Source of the DNA: Strongylocentrotus purpuratus | Taxonomy: Eukaryota; Echinodermata; Echinoidea; Camarodonta; Strongylocentrotidae | Assembly (NCBI RefSeq): GCF_000002235.5 | Contig: NW_022145601.1 | Coordinates: forward strand, 5,026,322 to 5,090,321 | Length of the DNA stretch: 64,000 bases | Direction: 5' to 3' | Shown: piece by piece, positions 43,901-51,247 of the stretch | How positions within the stretch are numbered: the first letter of the stretch is position 1 | Layout: each line of letters begins with the position of its first letter | Notes under the pieces: model-generated | Database searches by the model: none | What the model saw: the letters and a program-made list of their open reading frames with translations, nothing else | Told to the model about the DNA's origin: nothing | Made by a program: the position numbers and the translations under genes

Positions 43901-46514
43901 GCCCGGCAGCCACTGAGCAGCGCTAGATCGACGTTGCTCTATCCCTTATTGTTGAACGCCAAACAAGGTAGCAACAACTCCCGTCTTTTAACGTCTTTTG
44001 GTATGACGCGGCCGGGGTTCGAACCCACGACCTCCCGGTTGTGAGGCGGACGCTCTACTGACTGAGCCAACACTCCTTACAAAATTTTATTAGCAATGTG
44101 TCGGTGACCGAACCCACAACCGCTTTTTGCATTTAAAGTCAAATGCTCTAACCACTCGACTACGACACCCCTACTGTATACATGATGAAGCTACATATCC
44201 CGTCCCGCTTAACACCTCTCTATAACTCGTTGTTTCTTATGGCGAACGGAAATAACTCACTTACATGAATAGACTGCTGTAAAGGAAAAACGGAAACTCG
44301 TTATCGAGTTAATCACATAGCTCTGATGAACAAAGCTTCTACAACTCTTGATTGTGACGTCACTGTTTAAGGAGTACACTCTATTGTTCATATTTTCCTC
44401 TGTGACGTAGGTAAGAGAAAATTGAATTTTGGTAAAGATGAAACAATTTCATGTCGGTTTGTAAATATATCATTGAAGAATAATTGTCCTCTGGTAAACA
44501 TCTGACGAGAAATAGTAAAAAGGTTTGGAACAAATTCTCATCCCATGTTAATGTAGTCACATATGAGTATTTCTGTGTATTTGAGGGAGATTATTGAGTT
44601 TATGCCTTTTCAATGTTATTACGACGAGACATGTTTGACTTATTATCCCTCCGACTCATGTCACACAACACACGGTTACTCAAAGCAGCAAAATATTAGC
44701 GTAAACCAACTAAGATTTACCTGAGACTGTGGTGGTTTATTAAATCTCCCATTCCCGAGAATCCGGATTCAGATTCATTCAGAAATCCACATTCGTTTCT
44801 TCCTTTTTTGAAAGACTGGTGTGAATGTGATTATGTGAGGCACATTGCCAATTAGCATAATACATGTAGTAATACATTTGTTGTATGCATTTTATGTTCA
44901 TTCTGCATATGGCTTGGGCTCTGAGAGTTACTCAAAAAATTCTAGTTTCAAGACCTTTTTTTTTTTTACAGACGCCTCAAATAGGTAAATGGATAAAAAG
45001 AAAATACTAAAACTCGATAGAGAAAGAACTACACCCCAAATAATATTAATGATACTTGATAATGATGATAGTAATGATGATTATAATAATAATAGTAATA
45101 ATAATAATAATGATAATAATAATATTGATAATTATAACAAAGATAATAATAATAATAAAATAATAATAATAACAATAATAATGATGATATTGATACTACT
45201 ACTATTAATAATAATATTAATGATAAAATTAAATAACAACATTTGTGACGATGATAATAATGAAAATGATAATAGTATTATATTATTCTTTCAAATAATG
45301 CTTTGATAATCCGCTATACCTGTAGGGTAGCTCGCATGGTGTATATACATTCTTGGATCAGTCAAGGTTGAGTACTGATAAAATATTTAAAAAACCGTAC
45401 CCCTAATTCTCGGTATATGACCTGAGGGGTGTTTCACAAAGATCCTAAGTTGAACTTAACTCTAAGTTGGACTTAAATATTATGGAGAGCCATTTGTAGC
45501 CTTATAATGAATTATATTCAAAAGCAACAATTCAAGTATTTTAGACTTTTCATAAATTCCACATCAAGAACTTGAAATCTTTCATGATAATAGAAAATAT
45601 GAATGATTTGAATCAACATTTTAATATGCCTTTTAAAATAACTTGTACAAAATATTTTCAAGGATGCTTATGGCTTTCCATAACTGTTAAGTCCTAGTTA
45701 GAGATAAGTTAAACTTAGGATCTTTGTGAAACACCCACCTGGGATGTTTCACAAAGACTAATATCGACTTTAAGTTGGACTTAACAATGTTAGGCTGCCC
45801 ATGGCACTGTTTGCTCTCACCATTCCTGGCATTGGTCTCTCCAGGGACGTACAAATCATGGTCACAAATCTACAGAATTTTCCTCTTTTTTTTGATAATT
45901 CATCCTTGAAGGAAAAGGAAATCTAAAGATCATAATGGTGAGAGCAAAAAGTGGCATGAACGGCTTGCCATAGTTAAGTCCAACTTAAAGTCAATCTTAG
46001 TCTTTGTGAAACACTCCCCTGGTGTTCTGGATGTTCTATTTCTACAGTCTCCTGTCTGTCCGTTATTATAGTCAGTATTTTCCAAGCTAAGTAATGGCAT
46101 AACCATTATGTGCGTATGTATATATTAGTATGTGTCTTTAATGTAATGTGTTATGTAATTCATTATGTGATAAGCAAGATGTAATGACCAATTTCATTAA
46201 CCGAATATAATTAAGGCAGTACATTACGGTTAAGGCCTTTAAGTTGAGTTTCTCGCTCGTAATGTGTTGTTGTATTTTCAAACGCATATCGCGCCCTCTC
46301 TATCCATTGATAATCCAAATCATATACGACTTAACAGTGTATCAGAAAAAGAAAATAGAAATTATTTGTGATCAAATCTCTTACCTATGATGTTGGACGT
46401 CAAATCAACCATAAATATAACCGCGGCTAACGAAATGAAACTTATGGCGACAAGACCAAACAAAATCTTTGATTTAGTCCATTTAATCCGTTTCAGGCTC
46501 ATGATGGCTGACAT
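17601..46514 (-). CDS. Beta-1,4-galactosyltransferase, B4GALT5/6-like (7 exons)
   Basis: A GT7-family enzyme, expected to transfer Gal (or GalNAc) from the UDP-sugar to terminal GlcNAc or Glc in the Golgi lumen. Seven exons join in phase into 464 residues. Residues 8-16 are basic, 17-36 form a signal anchor, and a stem with sequons (N58, N103, N112) follows. The catalytic region has GGHWKP (136-141), VPFRDR (154-159), FNRAMLLNVGF (194-204), HDVDH with metal-binding D220-x-D222, FGGV (258-261) and WGWGGEDDD (280-288). GGHWKP, FHDVDH, YYGC..MPRHF and the HH-G pattern point to the B4GALT5/6 branch (lactosylceramide-synthase relatives) by recall. Odd points are Leu257 before FGG, Thr312 where B4GALT1 has the metal-ligand Met, and about 95 residues beyond the usual C-terminus, with a charged helix at 424-452. 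Confidence 0.9.
18350..18930 (-). repeat. Tandem repeat copying the exon 6 splice donor
   Basis: About 4.5 diverged units of 114-135 bases fill the intron between exons 6 and 7. On the gene strand each unit has an 'exon-like' lead (gatgaaaaggaaacg), then a donor-like GTGAGT or variant, then acgtccgaaatcaaa. The unit at the right edge contains the true donor (AACG|gtaagt, 18924). The other donor-like sites are at about 18808, 18676, 18541 (degenerate, ATGAGT) and 18416. Confidence 0.8.
18925..19149 (-). CDS. B4GALT-like exon 6 (residues 251-326)
   Basis: Acceptor aaactag|T and donor AACG|gtaagt. Encodes YPDLFGGVTGLT, then NMYWGWGGEDDDMYRRI, the catalytic heart of the GT7 fold (UDP-sugar and acceptor binding, with the likely catalytic acid cluster EDDD), and TINHHGEKK. 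Read-through past the donor meets TAA at once. Confidence 0.93.
20029..20216 (-). CDS. B4GALT-like exon 5 (residues 189-251)
   Basis: Acceptor ccctttag|AAT and donor TACAC|gtaagt. Encodes FNRAMLLNVGFLEAL and CFVFHDVDH (metal-binding Asp220/Asp222), then YYGCDFMPRHF. Phase 0 in, phase 2 out. Confidence 0.94.
20276..20409. repeat. hAT-like G/C-run MITE (composite)
   Basis: Ends CAGGGGCGGATC and GATCCGCCCCTG. A second start, CAGTGGCGTATCCAGG, lies inside at about 20320, so two elements seem nested or fused. G and C homopolymers flank an 'aaaatcgcgccg' core. No clear target duplication. Confidence 0.6.
20965..21076. repeat. Hairpin element
   Basis: Arms ATTTTACC...CCCACATAAAAAAAATCCTCTG and the complementary right arm pair over about 37 bases with a loop of about 35. 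It lies in the galactosyltransferase intron. No coding content. Confidence 0.6.
21281..21665. mobile_element. hAT-like MITE with 8-bp target duplication
   Basis: Ends CAGTGGCGGATCCAGG and CCTGGATCCGCGCCTG are flanked by exact 8-bp direct repeats CTGTCATT (21273-21280 and 21666-21673). The CAGTG-type tip plus an 8-bp duplication is the hAT signature. Inside are long C/G and A homopolymers and two copies of 'ggccggcgcg' with 'ttttcaaattttcgggag'. It is non-autonomous. The proline/glycine ORFs are artefacts of the runs. Confidence 0.85.
21815..22835 (+). mobile_element. LINE 3' fragment (CR1/Rex1-like), 5'-truncated
   Basis: An open frame to 22582 encodes only the C-terminal part of a non-LTR reverse transcriptase ORF, with the typical VLIDETLTWNDHL, NSLVLPYITYCNSVW and WNDLPDNI segments. 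It is followed by a 3' UTR ending in an (AAAC)n-like tail (22805-22835). The endonuclease and the catalytic RT core are absent, as expected from incomplete reverse transcription. The reading frame itself is intact, so insertion may be recent. Confidence 0.8.
23046..23164 (+). repeat. MITE-B hairpin, copy 2
   Basis: About 117 bases with ends GGGACTTTTAGATT and complement, flanked by TA on both sides (possible TA duplication, Tc1/mariner style). It matches copies 1 and 3 across the whole length. Confidence 0.8.
23480..24122. repeat. Inverted minisatellite (two opposed arrays)
   Basis: The left array (about 23490-23865) is built of 15-18-base units like CTAGGACAACTACCC. The right array (about 23866-24120) is built of the reverse complement, GGGTAGTTGTCCTAG. 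The junction itself is a near-perfect palindrome. Units vary (GGGCAACC, GGACGACT). The array ends about 57 bases from exon 4 of the galactosyltransferase gene, on its intron 4 side. Confidence 0.85.
24179..24295 (-). CDS. B4GALT-like exon 4 (residues 150-188)
   Basis: Acceptor cattcattag|GTT and donor GAACAG|gtaatc, phase 0 at both ends. It encodes 39 residues, starting VAVVVPFRDRIGHLAIFL and ending FSIFVVEQ. This is the nucleotide-binding first beta-strand and helix of the GT7 domain. The plus-strand ORF over it is only its antisense shadow. Confidence 0.94.
24320..24550. repeat. AATG/AATA-rich low-complexity stretch
   Basis: Degenerate run of AAATG/AATAA units just upstream (on the gene strand) of exon 4. 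No coding content. Confidence 0.6.
25084..25349 (-). CDS. B4GALT-like exon 3 (residues 61-149)
   Basis: Acceptor tgtttctttccag|CG and donor TGGAAG|gtaaga. Encodes most of the lumenal stem, predicted helical (LSRLSNKILEEVNKTAILEE, with sequons NKT and NQT), then IYLPGGHWKPMGCSPKWK, the start of the catalytic domain with the family's conserved Cys. Confidence 0.92.
25350..26492. other. Intron 2 portion, nothing but poly(T)
   Basis: A T-run at 26047-26080 is the only simple repeat. A segment near 25888-25930 resembles one near 19254-19297 (tgctttcttagcagtcaggt), probably an old dispersed repeat. Nothing else is seen. Confidence 0.4.
26493..26660 (-). repeat. Old LINE scrap (reverse transcriptase C-terminus)
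   Basis: On the minus strand the segment reads GRRRILWMDSLQKLLEE and later ARNRGLWNSMIAKVNRYGT, with positions like the R-R-x-W-x-D...R-x-x-W tail of RTE/L1-type LINE proteins. It is short, isolated and without flanking LINE sequence. Confidence 0.45.
27513..30020 (+). mobile_element. CR1-like LINE, 5'-truncated, intact RT ORF
   Basis: One uninterrupted frame (stop at 29628-29630, first ATG 27543) encodes a non-LTR reverse transcriptase: NYRPISNLSYLSKL, motif A SSAFDTIDH, motif B GVPQGSVGGP, the catalytic YADD (in CYADDIQLF), and the C-terminal WNKLPSSL segment. The N-terminal endonuclease domain is missing. Similarity seems to begin at its junction (KSINIVSFMEKI), so this is a typical 5'-truncated insertion. 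The 3' UTR runs to a tail with CTCTATATG and (ATT)n at about 30003-30018. It lies sense to the plus strand in the galactosyltransferase intron, so antisense to that gene. Confidence 0.88.
30526..30815. repeat. MITE-C, subtype 2
   Basis: Inverted repeats GGGGAGTGTTTCACAAAGAC and complement, with 'ttaagttggacttaa' inside. The body matches 45740-46020 ('tgtttgctctcaccatt', 'ggtgagagcaaacagtggca'). The right end runs into a C homopolymer. Confidence 0.7.
31465..31615. repeat. (GAAT)n microsatellite
   Basis: Tetranucleotide array GAATGAATGAAC, ending about 65 bases from exon 2 of the galactosyltransferase gene. Confidence 0.9.
31681..31731 (-). CDS. B4GALT-like exon 2 (51 bases, residues 44-60)
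   Basis: Acceptor cttcttgacag|CG and donor CCTCTG|gtaagt, phase 1 on both sides. Adds 17 residues of stem (SPTFTCSQPPVIRNTS), including one sequon. It is found only because its two splice sites and phase fit exons 1 and 3. Being a multiple of three, it could be skipped without a frame change. Confidence 0.75.
31732..33100. other. Intron 1 portion, nothing recognised
   Basis: Unique-looking AT-rich sequence. ORFs are short and without family resemblance. Confidence 0.4.
33101..33561. mobile_element. Element with 150-bp inverted repeats
   Basis: The left arm 33101-33250 (starts CAGTGCGACCCAGAAAA) and right arm 33405-33561 (ends TTCTGTGTCGCACTG) are reverse complements with moderate divergence. 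The CAGTG tip is hAT-like, but I see no matching 8-bp flanks. The sequence outside is itself repeated: 'ggaaactgaaaataa' before it at about 33049 and after it at about 33664. Confidence 0.65.
33962..34048. repeat. Scrap of the 23.5-24.1 kb minisatellite motif
   Basis: Contains 'taatcgtcctagagggta' and 'taattgtccttgggggtt', which match the GGGTAGTTGTCCTAG unit. It looks like a dispersed relic of the same repeat, 10 kb away. Confidence 0.5.
34413..34600. repeat. Short tandem duplications
   Basis: A roughly 37-base unit (ctgtactgcatacatagtat...) is present twice in a row. It is followed by a 21-base unit (aggaaatacttatagt...) also twice. Confidence 0.7.
35027..35188 (+). repeat. MITE-B hairpin, copy 3 with extra end
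   Basis: A full MITE-B (35028-35145) is followed at once by a further inverted piece of its left end (about 35148-35187), so the terminal sequence occurs three times. Confidence 0.75.
35281..35652 (-). repeat. MITE-A, complete copy, reverse orientation
   Basis: Bounded by TTAA on both sides (35281-35284, 35649-35652), with ends AGATAAACTTGAGTTCTGG and its relative. It matches the 13512 copy over its whole length in reverse. Confidence 0.75.
35735..36257. mobile_element. Inverted-repeat element carrying a 75-bp satellite
   Basis: Ends GGGCCCTGTTTCATAAAACTTG and CAAGTTTTATGAAACGGGCCC. Six head-to-tail 75-base units fill the inside (starts 35751, 35826, 35901, 35976, 36051, 36126), nearly identical apart from the first. 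Each unit holds ATTGGCT (an inverted CCAAT box) and the small palindrome AACTTGATATC...AAGTT. Confidence 0.85.
36471..37125. repeat. hAT-like G/C-run elements, one or two copies
   Basis: A start CAGGCGCGAATCCAGG at 36471, two 'cgccggccgat' cores, and a matching end 'cctggatccgcccc' near 37018-37032. A second start, CAGTGGCGTAGCTACGG, is at 37066. No target duplication was found. Confidence 0.55.
37826..37899. repeat. (CT)n microsatellite
   Basis: About 37 CT dinucleotides without interruption. Confidence 0.92.
38197..38345. repeat. hAT-like left end
   Basis: Starts CAGGGGCGGATCCAGC, with a G run, then 'gcgccgcgttccgcgcttgcgcgg'. No right end could be paired with confidence. Confidence 0.45.
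38539..38717. mobile_element. hAT-like MITE with 8-bp target duplication
   Basis: Ends CAGGCGCGTACGCAGG and CCTGCGTACGCCACTG are flanked by exact 8-bp direct repeats CCTCTAGG (38531-38538 and 38718-38725). The inside is mostly G, C and T homopolymers with 'gttaaaccccc' on both halves. Confidence 0.85.
38940..39285. repeat. Diverged 'ggggcact' minisatellite
   Basis: About ten irregular units of 25-40 bases built around 'aaaaggggcac' and 'cagagatgaaaa'. Strongly diverged, no ORF. Confidence 0.6.
39286..40603. other. Mostly unrecognised; CTTTC run and G/C element end
   Basis: A pentanucleotide (CTTTC)n run at 40258-40313 is followed by G and C runs and a hAT-like right end (cgtggatccgtgcctgg, to 40377). 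The rest shows nothing. Confidence 0.45.
40848..41427. mobile_element. Middle inverted-repeat element
   Basis: Ends GGGCCGCGAATTTTTTTCCC...ACGAACT and the matching reverse complement at 41395-41427. 'GCGCATGCGCA' motifs lie inside both arms. Confidence 0.55.
41001..41264 (+). repeat. tRNA-derived SINE with (ATT)n tail
   Basis: The head has a box A-like TAGCTCAATCGG and box B-like GGGTTCAAATG (duplicated). The body contains 'gtgtgcgggtaagc' and 'gaccggggtaataata', and the tail GCGCTATATAAGAACGAG then (ATT)n. It is Pol III-type and non-coding. The tail resembles the 3' end of the CR1-like LINE at 27513. Confidence 0.75.
41759..43604. other. No gene recognised
   Basis: AT-rich intron 1 sequence with a T-rich stretch at about 42090-42150. 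Nothing else identified. Confidence 0.4.
43605..43715. repeat. Small hairpin element
   Basis: Left CACAAGGGGGTTGTGTTAAG and right complement (ending acttaacacaacccctgtg) pair over about 30 bases. A/T runs lie inside each arm. Confidence 0.6.
43815..44078 (-). repeat. tRNA-derived SINE, complete
   Basis: On the minus strand it opens GTTGGCTCAGTCAGTAGAGC, with a box A, then GGGTTCGAACCCCGGC (a perfect box B), a unique body, and (ATT)n at its 3' end (43815-43835). The intact tRNA-like head may be called as a tRNA by scanners, but the body and tail show a SINE. Confidence 0.8.
44096..44173 (-). repeat. Second tRNA-like SINE head
   Basis: On the minus strand: GGTGTCGTAGTCGAGTGGTT (box A), then GGTTGTGGGTTCGGTCACC (box B-like). 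It resembles a serine- or leucine-type tRNA with degraded folding. A related scrap lies at about 41445-41475. Confidence 0.6.
45050..45300. repeat. (AAT)/(GAT) triplet-rich stretch
   Basis: Imperfect AAT, GAT and AAC triplets. The Asn/Ile/Asp ORF here is a repeat product. Confidence 0.75.
45426..45736. repeat. MITE-C, subtype 1
   Basis: Ends GGGGTGTTTCACAAAGATCC and complement, about 310 bases, with inner 'aacttaac' repeats. Closely related to 54196-54494. Confidence 0.75.
45740..46020. repeat. MITE-C, subtype 2
   Basis: Ends GGGATGTTTCACAAAGACTA and complement. It lies only three or four bases beyond the subtype 1 element. Confidence 0.75.
46385..46514 (-). CDS. B4GALT-like exon 1 (residues 1-43)
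   Basis: The ATG at 46514-46512 is the first in its frame. The frame is open upstream but lacks an ATG. Encodes a short cytosolic tail with five basic residues and a 20-residue hydrophobic anchor (ILFGLVAISFISLAAVIFMV), then NII and donor ATAG|gtaaga. This is typical of a type II Golgi glycosyltransferase. A second ATG lies four codons in. Confidence 0.85.
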
Positions 46515-47141
46515 CTTCTTGTCAAGAATAGAAATTAATCCCCTTTTCCCAAATAAATACGGCTCCAAGATGCTCACGAGACAATTAAATACCACGTCTG
46601 ATGCGCGTCGACTGAAAATCTCGAATTCAGGGTCTCCCTTTGCCGCATTTTTACGCGCGATTTATCGAAGCGAAAAGTTGAAAAATTAGTCGCTTCGTCG
46701 CCTGATCGGAAACTCTGCGTGGATATGTCTACGTAGCGTGAATGTATACATGTGTTACTGCGTGCACTTGGCTTAGTATAGAGTGATGGTGTATGGCAGC
46801 AGAGTACTTGAGTGAAGGGTGAAACAGGAAACGAACCAGGGGTGGTGAGCTTGAGAAACTTTACTCACCCCTTCCTCATAGACACCATGATTCATGCGTA
46901 TAGTCAAAGCAGCGCAACACTCAGCAATCCCTTCCCGACCGACCGACCGACCGACCGTCAATCAAAACATTACGTCATGAAAGCTATTTCGAGCACTTTC
47001 TTTAAAACTGTTATTTTAGAGGTATAGACGAATAACTGTCCAAATGTTCAGATTTTTTACGTGTGTTTTATTCAACATACTTACTGTTTTGTTGCAATAC
47101 TAGAGATACAATAAAGAGTACTACTTCCTCCACTACTCACT
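46515..47141 (-). promoter_or_regulatory. 5' leader and probable promoter of the B4GALT-like gene
   Basis: The upstream region is richer in GC than its surroundings (46560-46730) and has no other coding signal. A short (ACCG)n run is at 46938-46957. No TATA box in a convincing place. The transcription start is not visible. Confidence 0.35.
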
Positions 47142-47717
<576 letters not shown>

Positions 47718-48179
47718 GCTGTAGTCCATGATTAATGCAAAAGAATTAGATAGTGATTTTTTGACAGTTATATACCCTGTGGTGAAAATCTCATAGGATA
47801 ACGATTTTTTTTTTTTTTTTTTTTGTTCAATTGCGGAAATCCAATTCATGTTTTTAAAGCATGATATTACATTTATTTTTTTTTTAATTCGATTTCTACT
47901 GACAGTCAATCGAATAACAACTTTTAAAGGCAGGACAAAAACATTACTTGTACTTATTCCCCGTTGGGGGCGTAAACAAGTTAATAATTGACAACATTAT
48001 CAACCCCTATTTATTACACATAATACAGTTTACATCTCCCTTTTATCTGTCCATGAGAATTTGAACTTAGTAACAATGGGCTAAAGACAAGGCTACTTGA
48101 AATATTTACTATAGCAATCATGAGAATATGCTATCAATTATGTTCGAAGAAATGATATTCATAAGATTATAGAAATATT

Positions 48180-48700
48180 ATCATTTTCATCACCAGCAAC
48201 CCGTCAGCATCATCAACATCATGATCAGCACAATCATCATCCCCATCATCATCATATTCATCACCATCATCATCATTATAATTATCATCTACGTAATCGT
48301 AGTCATTATCGTCAACTTTATCATCATCACCATCCCTTCATCATCAACATTATCATCAGCATCATCGTCATCATTATCATCATATTCATCACCATTATCA
48401 TCTACGTAATCGTTGTCACTATCGTCATCATTATCATCCTTATCGTTATTATCATCATCAATAGCAGTATCATCATCATCCTAATCATCGTCATCATCAC
48501 CACCATCACACCTTCATCATTATCACCATGGTCAATATCATCATCATCACCACCATCACCTGACCGGTAAATCCAACTGTTTTTTTAGGTGTCACATGAC
48601 TGGTTGAAGTGATGATGATGATGACGATAATGAAAACAATAATAACAATAATAATAAAAATAATGATAATAATAACCATCATTATCATCATCATCAACAA
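48180..48700. repeat. (ATC)n / (GAT)n triplet cluster
   Basis: Imperfect ATC triplets over about 380 bases, then a short unique piece, then opposed GATGATGAC triplets (48610-48640), AAT runs and ATC again. No gene. Confidence 0.85.
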
Positions 48701-49738
48701 CGTCGTCACTGGGAAGATAAAATTAAAATGCTCAATATATCTTTATCAAATAATTTATTTCATTTTATTTTCCGGTTATACCTTCCAAACTTAAATCACG
48801 TAGCATAGAGTTAACATGTGTACATGATTATGTACAAAGCAAACAATGATTTTTTTTTTTTTGATTTTTTTTTTTTTTTGAATGCCCTGTTAAAATTTAA
48901 ACACTTCATGAGACTATAATATCATTTTCATCAGATAAATATAAGATGATTATAGTAGAGAGAGGTTTAAGATAGTTTTGAATGTTGTTTACACATGAGT
49001 GTGAGTGTGCAAGAGAACAGATACTACGTATGAAACAAAGAAACGCGGAGAATCAATGGGAAAAGAGTAGGAGCGACAATATAAATATGGAGAGAGGGCG
49101 AAATGGAAGATAAACATGAGAGTGTTCAAATGAAGAAAATCTAACCTAACCATGTATAACCAGTTTAACGAGATTACCTGTGTATGTATATATATATATA
49201 TATATATATCGGTAATGAAATTAATTTTGTCTGAGAGTATAATTTCAATGCCTTTGAATAATATACTATTATGAAATATCTACCGATGAAAAACATTTCA
49301 GAGTTCATATTTGCACATGTTAATACATAAATAGTTGAAAGTCATACATATCTGAGATGACTGGACTTTGCGAATGGCAACAAATAAATGAATAAAAATG
49401 CAACTGATAGTATGGATATATTATGTTGCTAAGTAAGTCATATAACGCCAAATGAGGTACATGAGGTTACGTTAGATTAAGTATGGCCAGTAGTCATAAA
49501 AGCATATTAACATTAGGTCCAGGCTAAAAGTGTACCAATCATCCCAAAAGGTAAAATTGTTTACAGATAGAATGTATGAACTCGAGCGAAAATATTCACC
49601 CGGCGCCAGGGTTGGCACTTGGCGCTCCTTTAATCATTGGCCTTGGCTTAAACCTTTTAAACAATTTTATGTTAGTCTTCCTTTAAGAACAGGCCTCCTA
49701 TTGTCATTAAAACAATTAACTGATAATGCAGTAAAGTG
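48701..49738. other. No gene recognised
   Basis: T-runs near 48850-48880, a short (TA)n at 49185-49208, otherwise nothing. No AATAAA on the minus strand close behind the stop of the next gene. Confidence 0.4.
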
Positions 49739-51247
49739 TCAGGGTAACTTCGGGAGTCCTGTCGACTGACTTTTGTGCTTCCTCCTCTGTTCTTTCAGTT
49801 CTCTTAGTAGCCTGCCCTCTACGTTCACAGGTGGAAGACTAATAGAGGTTTGATCTCTTGATTTACGCACTTTGCGTCCATGACCCTTATCCGTGCGGAC
49901 CTCGGGAAGGGTGATCCCGACTTTGGACCGCGCGAGCTGGAGGCGTGCAATAACCTCTACTTGGTGAATACTATTCAGGGCTTCATCGTGAGGGCTAATA
50001 CTTCTCCTGTTGGCAATATCTTCCTTAGTTTTCACTGCCAGATCGGACAAACGCTTCTTCATCACTCGGTCCCGACGATGCGCGGACTCGGTTCTTGAGA
50101 CGTGAGCGTCCGTTCCTTTGTGCATGCCTTTGGTAACGATTGTCCGTGCTTTCTGCGTTTTGATCTTCTTCGGTTTGGCTTTTACGGGAGTTTCGGGTAT
50201 TTTCGGCGTCGCGCATTCGTTCACTTCCGGTACAGTCGGCAAGCTCTGGTCAGTGTCCTTACGGAGTCGCTTCTTTCGTTTTACTGTGATAGGATCTTCG
50301 GCGCTCTGCGCTGGAGAGGTTTCCAGGAGAGAAATGGCGGACGAAATTGGAATTAGAGGTTTTGATGGCGGACGACTGACTGGGCGTAACTGTTCATCTT
50401 TGCTTCCATTTTGTTTCGAAACTTCACCTGTAGGCTGAGATAATTCTGGAACCGTCTTTGAATGACCTGGTTTGGAATCGTTTGGCAAGGCTTTAATTGG
50501 TCCGGACATTTGCTCAATGCTTTCACTCTCGGCTTCCGTTGTTTGTGTGGTATCTTTAATCCCTGAGATGGACGCTCTCTTGAATTGTTTATGGACCATT
50601 TTTACCAGATTCGCAAATTCATTCCCAGCTGGTTTTGCTTCTTCAGATGACCCTGTAGCATCACCATTATCAGTAGAATCTTGATTCGCCTTAGACAAAG
50701 CCTTCAGAGGCGCTAACCATTTGCTTTTATACTTGGTCTCCCCGCGTAACGCCTCCTTCGTTGCTTTCGCTTCCACTGCCTTCAATTCGGTCGTCAGATT
50801 CGACGCGAGGAGTTTCGAGTTTGGGCCCTGCAGCTGCTCGCACAGTTTCCCCAACTCAACCTGCTTCTTCCTCAGTCGTCTGTACTCCATCTTAAAGATC
50901 GGGGATTGATTCCCGCTGCGAAGGCGACTCTCGAATTCCGATTCTTTGCTGCTGCACTGACGCTTGCTACGTGCAATGTCCACTAGAGCGACGCGCATTT
51001 CATTCTTGATGCGGAAGAGTTCTTTGAGTTGCGCGTCGCTCAATTCATTGATGTCTCTGTGCTTCTGGAGCAGGCGGTCCTCCTCGTACTTATTCCTGAG
51101 GTTGAGTCGATCAAAGGAGCGGCTGCTGTTTTGACGTAAGGAACTCCATCTCTCCACAGCCGTCTGAAACTGTCGGGATTTCCGCGTGATGATTGGTGTT
51201 CTGACCATGACGTCACCCGGTGTCTGCTGTACCGTCGTCGTAGTCAT
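49739..51247 (-). CDS. Unrecognised 502-residue basic, low-complexity protein
   Basis: A single uninterrupted ORF with GC-rich third positions, clearly coding. I chose the ATG at 51247 (MTTTTVQQTPGDVMV); the frame is open 12 codons further up but without ATG. Residues about 20-150 are rich in Arg/Lys/Glu and predicted coiled coil (LRNKYEEDRLLQKHRDINEL, MEYRRLRKKQVELGKLCEQL). The middle is Ser/Pro/Lys-rich and disordered, with KKRLRK and KAKPKKIK clusters like nuclear or microtubule-binding sites. A second helical part is RLQLARSKVGITLPEV, and the tail RELKEQRRKHKSQ. No signal peptide, membrane segment or known domain. I do not recognise the family. It may be complete in one exon or be the main exon of a longer gene. 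Confidence 0.8.
   Translation of the reverse strand: MTTTTVQQTPGDVMVRTPIITRKSRQFQTAVERWSSLRQNSSRSFDRLNLRNKYEEDRLLQKHRDINELSDAQLKELFRIKNEMRVALVDIARSKRQCSSKESEFESRLRSGNQSPIFKMEYRRLRKKQVELGKLCEQLQGPNSKLLASNLTTELKAVEAKATKEALRGETKYKSKWLAPLKALSKANQDSTDNGDATGSSEEAKPAGNEFANLVKMVHKQFKRASISGIKDTTQTTEAESESIEQMSGPIKALPNDSKPGHSKTVPELSQPTGEVSKQNGSKDEQLRPVSRPPSKPLIPISSAISLLETSPAQSAEDPITVKRKKRLRKDTDQSLPTVPEVNECATPKIPETPVKAKPKKIKTQKARTIVTKGMHKGTDAHVSRTESAHRRDRVMKKRLSDLAVKTKEDIANRRSISPHDEALNSIHQVEVIARLQLARSKVGITLPEVRTDKGHGRKVRKSRDQTSISLPPVNVEGRLLRELKEQRRKHKSQSTGLPKLP

Noticed and set aside
44014-44078. Functional tRNA gene on the minus strand
   Set aside because: The tRNA-like head has good A and B boxes but continues into a SINE body with an (ATT)n tail.
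50025-50438. Plus-strand ORFs over the 502-codon gene
   Set aside because: Antisense shadows of a clearly coding minus-strand frame.
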